This document shows positions 25,115 to 31,539 of a stretch of DNA of 64,000 nt, in pieces (positions within the stretch are counted from its first letter, which is position 1; each line of letters begins with the position of its first letter). A model generated the notes under the pieces. The model was not told the origin of the DNA, ran no database searches, and worked only from the letters and a program-made list of their open reading frames with translations. Source of the stretch: Paenibacillus sp. A3. GTDB lineage: Bacteria; Bacillota; Bacilli; Paenibacillales; NBRC-103111. The position numbers were made by a program, and so were the translations under genes. The stretch spans positions 1 to 64,000 of the forward strand of contig NZ_JTHN01000098.1 in assembly GCF_001399685.1 (NCBI RefSeq), read 5' to 3'.

Positions 25115-25306
25115 TTAGTTTAATCGAACCGTACATGCCACATTAAGATATACGCCCCTGTTTACTCCGCTGGTTTGTTGAGTAACAGATATCCTTTTGG
25201 ATAGACTTCCCGTTATATTCACACTGTTGTCAATCTGCCCTGCCGGCTGTTTTACGCGTTCGTATTTTGGTCTTCCCAGTTGTCTTCGGCCTTTTTGTTG
25301 TTTCAT
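25115..25306 (-). CDS. Possible small basic protein
   Basis: 63 residues, basic N-terminus (KQQKGRRQLGRPKYERVK) followed by a beta-like stretch SVNITGSLSKRISVTQQTSG. Ribosome site is weak (GAAGGG). It may be a fragment of a larger surface protein. Function unknown. Confidence 0.35.
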   Translation of the reverse strand: MKQQKGRRQLGRPKYERVKQPAGQIDNSVNITGSLSKRISVTQQTSGVNRGVYLNVACTVRLN

Positions 25307-25348
25307 GCCCTTCGGAATATTTTACCTTTTCGAACCTGTCCGCGCACA

Positions 25349-25395
25349 AACAAAGCACCTCACAACCATTACTTTGATTTGGAGGTGCTTTGTTT
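25349..25395 (-). terminator. Terminator, bidirectional, after the secreted protein
   Basis: AACAAAGCACCTC / GAGGTGCTTTGTT is a perfect 13-bp stem with A and T runs on both sides. Confidence 0.8.
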
Positions 25396-25421
25396 TTATT
25401 TAATTTATTGGGTTTTAAGGA

Positions 25422-26228
25422 TTAGTAGTTACTTACCCCAAAGAACCCACAACCTTGATTTGTAATGGATATGTTTAAGCTATATGATTTAGACCATATT
25501 GGCATAGGCGCCCATAAGGTAACGTTATAAGTACCTGTAGCTGTTGCTGTAGCTGGATAGGTTATGGTAGTACCCGGAGTTGTTCCACTAATTGATGAAT
25601 TCTGGGTATAGGGAATAACAGCATATGTGCCATTAGTATCGGCTCCTACATATTCCATTACATTTTCAGTTTTCGTAACTTTTACATATGCAGTAAGCTT
25701 CATAAATACCAATCCATCTCTTTCGCCGATAGGAATAATTGTTTTATAGTTTTCAAAGTCATATTTAATACCTGGATATTCACAAGCAGCCATTGAGATT
25801 GGGTCATTTGATCCTGAAGAAGAATCCCTTTTAATTTTCGTCTCATATTTGACTGAAGATCCGTCTTTAAAGGTAAAAGTTTTATTAATAACGTCTCCTA
25901 CCTTAAGTTTTGCATGTGTTTCTTTTAGGTACTTTGAGTACGCTTCATCGATTTTCTTTTGATTTTCGGGTCTAAACGCCTCCTGGTTTTCTAAAGCATT
26001 GATCAATTTTTTGGTTTTGGGCAATTGTTTTACTTCTTCCAAAATTCGCTCATTTTTATTGCTGTCAACATTATTCAGATCGATATTGTTTTGTTCTGCA
26101 TAATTCAAAATCTCTGATTTTGATTCTTGCAATAATTTCGAAAAATCTTCTTTCTGTGTAGCTGCAGCATTCGAAACACTTGATAATGAAAATAATAAAA
26201 CAATTACAAATAAGAAAGTTTTTCTCAT
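25422..26228 (-). CDS. Secreted hypothetical protein
   Basis: 268 residues with a signal peptide (RKTFLFVIVLLFSLSSVSNA, cleavage near AAATQ). The next 100 residues are helical and charged (KLLQESKSEILNYAEQNNID). A beta-rich C-terminal domain has GVAYVKV-like strands (LVFMKLTAYVKVTKTENVME), a Thr/Ala repeat (TYPATATATGTYNVTLW) and ends NQGCGFFGVSNY. No family recognised. It starts about 40 bases after the stop of Spo0E-like copy 3 and may occupy the site where the rest of that gene was lost. Confidence 0.7.
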   Translation of the reverse strand: MRKTFLFVIVLLFSLSSVSNAAATQKEDFSKLLQESKSEILNYAEQNNIDLNNVDSNKNERILEEVKQLPKTKKLINALENQEAFRPENQKKIDEAYSKYLKETHAKLKVGDVINKTFTFKDGSSVKYETKIKRDSSSGSNDPISMAACEYPGIKYDFENYKTIIPIGERDGLVFMKLTAYVKVTKTENVMEYVGADTNGTYAVIPYTQNSSISGTTPGTTITYPATATATGTYNVTLWAPMPIWSKSYSLNISITNQGCGFFGVSNY

Positions 26229-26268
26229 TCAGAAAATCTCCTTTCAACATAATTTAATTGATAGTTCA

Positions 26269-26316
26269 TCAACCGCTGCGAAACTTCCTGACTTTCCATT
26301 TTAGCTTTTTATTCAT
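26269..26316 (-). pseudogene. Spo0E-like remnant (copy 3)
   Basis: NKKLKWKVRKFRSG then a stop; it matches the first helix of copy 2 (NKKLKRKIRKLRQR) up to a one-base deletion, and similarity continues a few bases to TTGATGA before ending at the secreted-protein leader. Confidence 0.7.
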
Positions 26317-26389
26317 ATCAGCCTCCCTTCGATCCCATTATAAACAATATTTTCCATATACAGGATTTTTGATTTTTGGAATAATTATT

Positions 26390-26396
26390 TTCGACA
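26390..26396 (-). promoter_or_regulatory. Spo0A box upstream of Spo0E-like copy 3
   Basis: TTCGACA in GGAATAATTATTTTCGACAA, following the receptor 4 terminator. Confidence 0.6.
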
Positions 26397-26431
26397 AAAA
26401 AAGCATTCGGGAGCGTTTCGTCCCGAATGCT
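26397..26431 (-). terminator. Terminator after receptor 4
   Basis: AGCATTCGGGA / TCCCGAATGCT with T run on the minus strand. Confidence 0.85.
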
Positions 26432-26464
26432 GCAAGCAGCTGTCAGAAGTCTCTAAACGTAGTG

Positions 26465-27793
26465 TTAAACAGCTCTGATAGGATATTTGAGGAAGCTTTC
26501 TATTTGTTGTTCCGACGCATGGTCCTTATATTGCTCAAACAAGGCGGTGCAGCGGACATAATCCTCATTCCGGCTCATCTTGTGGGCCAAGGAAAGGCAG
26601 TGTAACGTCTCATCCAGTCCTGCTTGGATTCGTCCGTGTCTGAACTCATAAATAGCTTTATGATACCTAAATCGAAGGTGTCGATCCGAAAGGATGAGAT
26701 CGTCGTCAAAAGAATGAAAAGCATGAAGGTCTTCAGAAAAACGCGACAACACATGATCAACAGAGAAACTAAATGTATTTGCGGATTTTAAGATCGCGAT
26801 CAATCCGGCCAGAATGTCCGTAAGCCTGTCAATGCTTTCCAGATAATCGGCATATTCGTCAATAATGTCTTCGTTCCCGGTTAGCACCTCAAGCGTGTAT
26901 AAATTTGCTTTTCCCCAGATTTTAAGCATTTCTACTTCTTTTTGGACTTCTTCATCGAGCGGTTCCGGCCATTCCAGATTAGCATAGCCACGAACATATT
27001 TTTTGGATTGGTCATACAACCCTCGTTTTTCTAATGCAGCGCCTTTAAACAAAAGCCCAGCTCCGTAATAGCATACCAAATGTCGCTCGCTCTCAAGCTT
27101 TTCGCGAGTTCTGCACAATGCCATACTTAGTTCCGCTAGCTCATCCGCGAATTTCTCAACCTCGTCCCACTTCTGCAGCGCAAAGCAGGCTTTGGTCAGC
27201 TTTAATAGCGCCGCCAGTTGGTGATGCTCCGGCAGACGGTTTCTGAACGGTTCAAACCGAATGACGGCTCTCCAATTCTTCTCCGCATCGGTACCTTGTG
27301 CTATTAGAAACAATCGATAATGACTCACGGTCAACATCTCAGAGAAGCTATCCTTAGTCCCGTCAATCACGACTTGGTAGAAATGCTCTGCTTCCTGCAA
27401 TCTCTCCATCTGGAACAACTGCTCTGCCGCGGCAAAAATAATGGATATGTTCTTCGGGTTATCAAGAAGCTTGGAGATCACCGGTTCAATACAATCATGA
27501 CGGCCGAGCTCTGCACATCGCACCAAATAAGGAATCAACCGCCGCCGGGACCATTTTTCCTCCGAAATGCATTCTTCTATGTACAGCTCGTACAGCCAGC
27601 CGGGAGCTTTACCAAAAAGCTTGGCCAAAGCATCCAAATGACCGATTGTGATCGAACGGGCTACACCATTAAAGGCTCGGCTTAAATTTCCTGCGTTGCT
27701 CCCCGTTAGCTCAGCCACTTGATTGAGGTTATAGCCGTGCAGTTTCATCTGGTCTTCAATTTCCCAACGCAAAGGACGATTGACACCCCGCAC
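26465..27793 (-). CDS. Xre-TPR receptor 4 (RRNPP/Alo-like)
   Basis: 442 residues from GTG 27793 after GGGGGAGGG. HTH at residues 5-65 (DQMKLHGYNLNQVAELTGSN, NLSRAFNGVARSITIGHLDA), then TPR-like helices (AAAEQLFQMERLQEAEHFYQ, KAIYEFRHGRIQAGLDETLH). Same architecture and length class as receptors 1-3 but clearly more diverged. A few HTH residues differ, such as SNAGNLSRAF for INAGNLSMVL, which may change DNA specificity. No pro-peptide follows; a terminator, Spo0A box and Spo0E remnant do. Confidence 0.85.
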   Translation of the reverse strand: MRGVNRPLRWEIEDQMKLHGYNLNQVAELTGSNAGNLSRAFNGVARSITIGHLDALAKLFGKAPGWLYELYIEECISEEKWSRRRLIPYLVRCAELGRHDCIEPVISKLLDNPKNISIIFAAAEQLFQMERLQEAEHFYQVVIDGTKDSFSEMLTVSHYRLFLIAQGTDAEKNWRAVIRFEPFRNRLPEHHQLAALLKLTKACFALQKWDEVEKFADELAELSMALCRTREKLESERHLVCYYGAGLLFKGAALEKRGLYDQSKKYVRGYANLEWPEPLDEEVQKEVEMLKIWGKANLYTLEVLTGNEDIIDEYADYLESIDRLTDILAGLIAILKSANTFSFSVDHVLSRFSEDLHAFHSFDDDLILSDRHLRFRYHKAIYEFRHGRIQAGLDETLHCLSLAHKMSRNEDYVRCTALFEQYKDHASEQQIESFLKYPIRAV

Positions 27794-27876
27794 GAAGAAA
27801 CCCTCCCCCTAGAAATTTAGATTAATTTTACCTTAATATCCCATAGAAATAAAACGAAAAGACGACAATCAAATAA

Positions 27877-27978
27877 ATGCGCATACAACCAAGTGTCAGC
27901 GAGGCGCTGGATTATGTCGCAGCAGCATTCGGGAACATGGAGAAACAGTACCCACAGCTATTCTGCCCATTCGCTTAA
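27877..27978 (+). pseudogene. Possible short gene fragment
   Basis: A 33-codon frame with coding-like composition (QPSVSEALDYVAAAFGNMEK) but no ribosome site. I do not recognise it; it may be the end of a lost gene. Confidence 0.2.
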
Positions 27979-28002
27979 TCCCCAATCTTTTTATTGGGAC
28001 AA

Positions 28003-28027
28003 CAAAAAAGGATAGATTCCTCTACCC
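28003..28027 (-). terminator. Terminator after the 80-residue gene
   Basis: GGGTAGA / TCTATCC stem with TTTTTT on the minus strand. Confidence 0.7.
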
Positions 28028-28054
28028 CTTCTTTGTCTTTTTCTGTAACTCAAC

Positions 28055-28297
28055 TCAGCGAATGAATACACTGGAATTATCTCCATGCAGTTTGTCCACA
28101 TGATCGATGATTTCGGTAATATTAGCACTTTCCAACTGGAAGCGGTCATTTAAAGTGATAATCCACTTATCGTCAATGTAAGATACTAAAATTACTCCAT
28201 TAACAGCTTTAATGGCAACGTTACGCATTTTTGCATCTTTCAAACCCATAATCTCATCATACAAAGGATGCGGTTCGCCATCTCTAAACAGTTCCAT
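28055..28297 (-). CDS. Hypothetical cytoplasmic protein (80 aa)
   Basis: ATG 7 bases after CGGAGG. Soluble alpha/beta sequence (MRNVAIKAVNGVILVSYIDD, KWIITLNDRFQLESANITEI). No family recognised. It has its own terminator. Confidence 0.65.
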   Translation of the reverse strand: MELFRDGEPHPLYDEIMGLKDAKMRNVAIKAVNGVILVSYIDDKWIITLNDRFQLESANITEIIDHVDKLHGDNSSVFIR

Positions 28298-28392
28298 AGA
28301 AACCTCCGTTTTAGAATTAGGTTGCCCCAGGCGTAACCATTTTAATTCCTTAAATGGATTTCAAAACTTTTATATTATTTAAACGAGCTCTA

Positions 28393-28413
28393 AGCCTCCC
28401 ATGACGGGAGGCT
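28393..28413 (-). terminator. Hairpin after the adenylyltransferase gene
   Basis: AGCCTCCC / GGGAGGCT perfect stem; no strong T tail follows on the minus strand. Confidence 0.5.
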
Positions 28414-28426
28414 CAGTTCATAACAA

Positions 28427-29299
28427 TCAAAATATTTCACTAGCGTCCGGGGCTAAATTCCGAACATGCTTTAAATAGGCGGTGACGCGCTGATCGTCTT
28501 CCACAGGGTATTCGTAATTCAAGCGGTTCGCCACATCCTGCGCGGTTCGGCGGAACAAGTCCCCCATGGCAAACAAGGCCTGCCAGACTCCTTCATAGGT
28601 TGCGTCCGGGAAGGTGGACATCAATTCGTGCCAGATCTCCCTCGAAAGATGCTTCTCCAGATATTTGCCGTTTTTGCCTGTGCTGATCGAAAAATTGGTC
28701 TGGATGCCAACCTGCCATTCGAGCATCTGAATAAGCATCGGTCTCACGGCCACATTCAAATGATCCTGGGCATAAAGCATTTCCTGCCTCCATAAGCCTT
28801 TGACCACGTACGTGGATACCCACCAAAATTCATTGCAGCAATCGGCAAAAAGCTTGGCCGACGGGCGCTCTACCCAATAATCCTCGTCTGTTGGGGCCGG
28901 AAGCTGGGGAAGACAATCGTCTTTGTCCAACAAAACGACGGATAGCGTATCGTCGTTGTTCCAGTTGTCCTTCTGCTCGAACGGACACAGGGTCAGGTCG
29001 ATCCGGTTGCCATCCGTGAACAGCATCAGGTAGGGGAACTTTCCGTCCAGTTCGGGAGGAATAAGCTTCATCTCTTCCGGCTTCTGCATGATAATTCGGC
29101 TGCCAAAGCGGTCGATCCACTGCTTATCTTCCACAAAAGAAGGCAGATCATGAACGATAAACACAATGTCGTAATCCTGAAACGCATCTTTCGGGGCATT
29201 CGGATTGGTTCGCGACCCGTTCATCCCGACCGCCCGGATTCGCTCATCGTTGCTGGCGATATCCAAAATTAAATTCATCATTTCCTGTTCGCTTCTCAT
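28427..29299 (-). CDS. aadK: Aminoglycoside 6-adenylyltransferase (AadK/ANT(6) type)
   Basis: 290 residues from ATG 29299; the start MRSEQEMM matches the conserved start of B. subtilis AadK. The nucleotidyltransferase motif is GMNGSRTNPNAPKD...FQDYDIVF at residues 24-48, with the second acidic position in RIDLTLCP and the conserved FADCCNEFWWVSTYVVKGLWR. The family adenylates streptomycin at the 6 position in the cytoplasm. It is a chromosomal type without mobile signatures. A short leader ORF with a good ribosome site lies upstream at 29400-29426. Confidence 0.93.
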   Translation of the reverse strand: MRSEQEMMNLILDIASNDERIRAVGMNGSRTNPNAPKDAFQDYDIVFIVHDLPSFVEDKQWIDRFGSRIIMQKPEEMKLIPPELDGKFPYLMLFTDGNRIDLTLCPFEQKDNWNNDDTLSVVLLDKDDCLPQLPAPTDEDYWVERPSAKLFADCCNEFWWVSTYVVKGLWRQEMLYAQDHLNVAVRPMLIQMLEWQVGIQTNFSISTGKNGKYLEKHLSREIWHELMSTFPDATYEGVWQALFAMGDLFRRTAQDVANRLNYEYPVEDDQRVTAYLKHVRNLAPDASEIF

Positions 29300-29399
29300 C
29301 CTCGTTCCAACCTCCATCGAATATAGTCAGGGTTCGGCATTCGAACGAGGCAGGCGGTCCGCGAATACGGACAATATCGGACGCTTTTAGATCGAAACG

Positions 29400-29426
29400 T
29401 TATAATTTATCCAACAGCTTTTTCAT
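29400..29426 (-). CDS. Possible leader peptide ahead of aadK
   Basis: ATG 29426 lies 9 bases after AGGAGG and encodes MKKLLDKL then TAA. About 100 bases then precede aadK. A short hairpin (GTCCG / CGGAC near 29355-29370) lies in between. Such leaders control some resistance genes by translation attenuation; here it is a candidate only. Confidence 0.4.
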   Translation of the reverse strand: MKKLLDKL

Positions 29427-29498
29427 GATTATCATCCTCCTGTCTCTTGATTATAACTCCAGTTTATGGAAGGATACAGTACTTCTTCCGTTACCCGG

Positions 29499-30446
29499 CT
29501 AACCGTACCTCGCCATCATCTCGGCCAGCCTCCGCTTGATGTCATCGATCAGCTCCGGCGGGCATTTCACGGTCGCATCCGTGCCCAAACCGATGAAAAA
29601 CTGCGCCAGAAACGGAATGTCCCCCTTCGGCATGCGGCCTTCCAGCCACCCGGTGCCGTCCTCGCGGCGGTGCAGCTTGGTCGCCGACCAATATTCGGCC
29701 TCGCATCGATGAACCCCTTCCTCGCTCAGCTCCACATACAGATTCGTGAATTGCTGCTCCGACGGGAGCAGCGCCTCCCGGTTGCCGAGGTGGAGATGCC
29801 GGAGGTCGAGCGGCTGCGTCCCGGAAGTGTCTTCTGTCGCAGACCTGATCCGGTCACACCGGAACAAGCGGATATCTTCACGAAGGAAGCAGTAGGCGGG
29901 GCAGTACCATAAGCCGCTGCTGGCATAAATGCCGATCGGCTGGATGAGTCTGGCGGACACGCTTTCGCGCGATCCGTATTCGATGCGGATCACCTTTTGC
30001 CGGATGGCTCCGTCCAGCAGGATCGATAAATAAGGGAACTTCGCCTGTCTCGACGGGATCACAAAATCGATCCGGTTCTTCATCTCATCGATCCGGTCGC
30101 GGACATCCCCCGACATGTAAAAATAAAATTTGCTCAAGGCGGAGGATGATTCCGTCTCGAAGGGAAGGTAGGCATAGTGGCGCAGCGCATGACACGCGAA
30201 AAAGATCGCGACAGCCTCCTCCTCGGCAAAGGCGATCGGGGGCAAAATCCGTTCGTTCAAGACCTGATACCCCCCGTGTGGTCCCACCTCCGAATACAAC
30301 GGCACCCCGAGCTCGCTCAATTCCTGCAAATCGCGCAGAATCGTCCTCGTCGATACGTTAAACTCGGTCGCGAGCTCCTTGACGGTAAATTTCTTCTTTC
30401 GGTTGACGGTCATCATCAATTCCATCAGTCGTTTCGATTTGGACAT
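29499..30446 (-). CDS. HTH-WYL (YafY-family) transcriptional regulator
   Basis: 315 residues from ATG 30446, which has GGAG at proper spacing; an upstream ATG at 30491 would overlap the operator. Residues 1-60 are a winged HTH of the HTH_11 type (KRLMELMMTVNRKKKFTVKE, LATEFNVSTRTILRDLQELS). The middle contains the WYL-domain region (RESVSARLIQPIGIYASSGL, WYCPAYCF). The gene is divergent from the VOC protein at 30578, with a perfect palindrome between them, so it probably represses both. The ligand is unknown. Confidence 0.9.
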   Translation of the reverse strand: MSKSKRLMELMMTVNRKKKFTVKELATEFNVSTRTILRDLQELSELGVPLYSEVGPHGGYQVLNERILPPIAFAEEEAVAIFFACHALRHYAYLPFETESSSALSKFYFYMSGDVRDRIDEMKNRIDFVIPSRQAKFPYLSILLDGAIRQKVIRIEYGSRESVSARLIQPIGIYASSGLWYCPAYCFLREDIRLFRCDRIRSATEDTSGTQPLDLRHLHLGNREALLPSEQQFTNLYVELSEEGVHRCEAEYWSATKLHRREDGTGWLEGRMPKGDIPFLAQFFIGLGTDATVKCPPELIDDIKRRLAEMMARYG

Positions 30447-30474
30447 GGCCCGGCTCCGATTTATTTTTGTATTT

Positions 30475-30491
30475 GTGACAATAGTTGTCAC
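30475..30491. promoter_or_regulatory. Palindromic operator between the WYL regulator and VOC gene
   Basis: GTGACAA TAG TTGTCAC is a perfect 7-3-7 inverted repeat. Its right arm TTGTCA can double as a -35 element for the VOC gene, so binding would block that promoter. Confidence 0.7.
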
Positions 30492-30577
30492 TATTATAGG
30501 CTACAATAAGAATCAAGTCCAGCAGCTGGATAGCTGTGTTGGAACATATCCCAAAACCTAAAGGAGTTGTATTTACG

Positions 30578-31036
30578 ATGACCGTGCAATTGACCGCCTT
30601 CTTAATGATGGACGGAAAAGCAAAGCAAGCTATTGAGTTTTATAAAGAAGCATTGGAGGCAAACGTCCTTTTTATCCAAACTTATGGCGACGCACCGGAA
30701 AACCCCGAATCCCCTCTGCCAGCACATATGAAGGATTTCGTGTCGCACGCCGTTTTAAAAGTCGGCATGGCAAACATCATGGTTGCCGATATGGAGCCTG
30801 GCACCCCTCATCGAAGCGGAAACCAAGTTCAAATCTGTATTACGACCGACGAAATAGAGAAGACCAAGAAGTTTTACGAATTGCTGAAGCAAGAAGGTCA
30901 AGTGGAGATGCCGCTGCAGCAAACCCATTTTAGCCCTGGCCTTGCCGTCGTTACCGACAAGTTCGGTGTAGTCTTTCAAATTGTCACCATGACCTCGGAA
31001 GAAGCGGTCATTCGAGGACATCAAAAGGATAGCTGA
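30578..31036 (+). CDS. VOC-family protein (PhnB/YjdN type)
   Basis: 152 residues, ATG 30578 after AAAGGAG. The start VQLTAFLMMDGKAKQAIEFY and the loop with SHAVLKVGMANIMVADMEPG are typical of the PhnB/YjdN group of the vicinal-oxygen-chelate fold. Second half has VQICITTDEIEKTKKFYELL and PGLAVVTDKFGVVFQIV. No reaction is established for this group. Probable target of the divergent WYL regulator. Confidence 0.88.
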   Translation: MTVQLTAFLMMDGKAKQAIEFYKEALEANVLFIQTYGDAPENPESPLPAHMKDFVSHAVLKVGMANIMVADMEPGTPHRSGNQVQICITTDEIEKTKKFYELLKQEGQVEMPLQQTHFSPGLAVVTDKFGVVFQIVTMTSEEAVIRGHQKDS

Positions 31037-31064
31037 CGTTCTGACAGGAACGATAAGCGCAATA

Positions 31065-31115
31065 AAGCAGTTGCAGTCCAGGTCCTTCGGGTGCCTGGCC
31101 CGTCACTGCTTTTTT
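31065..31115 (+). terminator. Terminator after the VOC gene
   Basis: A long imperfect stem from AAGCAGTTGCAGTCCAGG to CCTGGCCCGTCACTGCTT followed by TTTTTT. Confidence 0.75.
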
Positions 31116-31190
31116 CATCGGCCGAAACAGGAGTATTGAAATTACGTGAAAAGGCGGTAAATAAGTTGACATCGCCAAAGGGTAAGACCA

Positions 31191-31304
31191 TCAGCAAGTA
31201 ATCAAACGGGTCACGTGGGTCGTGTCGCTCGGCGTTTTACTCGCCGCGAGCCCCATTCCGGAGTTGGCCCCCGTTACGATCACGGTGCGGTCCCGGATCC
31301 GAAT
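31191..31304 (-). pseudogene. N-terminal remnant of a short-chain dehydrogenase
   Basis: The minus strand encodes RDRTVIVTGANSGMGLA, the TGxxxGxG NAD(P)-binding start of a short-chain dehydrogenase, then runs into unrelated residues and a stop at 31191. An AGGAGGG site precedes it but the start codon position holds ATC. Only about 18 of some 250 residues remain. Confidence 0.75.
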
Positions 31305-31350
31305 CCCTCCTTTTTTCCATTATTATAGTGCTTCGGCTATCGTTGCAGAT

Positions 31351-31396
31351 AAAGAATGTTCCGCCTGAACCGGGTGAGGGGCATTCTTTTTTTTAG
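31351..31396 (+). terminator. Orphan terminator
   Basis: AAAGAATGTTCC pairs with GGGGCATTCTTT followed by a T run. No plus-strand gene ends directly before it. Confidence 0.6.
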
Positions 31397-31408
31397 TCGA
31401 ATTTGGAT

Positions 31409-31451
31409 TTGACAGGGACGAAAACCAGGCATAAAATTAAATTATTTAATT
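31409..31451 (+). promoter_or_regulatory. Strong sigma-A promoter with palindromic operator for the ABC exporter
   Basis: TTGACA (31409-31414) and TAAAAT (31432-31437) are separated by 17 bases. A perfect 8-1-8 palindrome AATTAAAT T ATTTAATT (31435-31451) overlaps the -10 and start region, the usual place for a MarR- or TetR-type repressor. No such regulator gene is adjacent. Confidence 0.7.
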
Positions 31452-31539
31452 AATGATGTCTAAAATATTCAATGATCTATCTAACCGGCATTTTCTGGTG
31501 CCGGAGACGGATCTAAGCGAGCGGAGATGATCATGAAGC

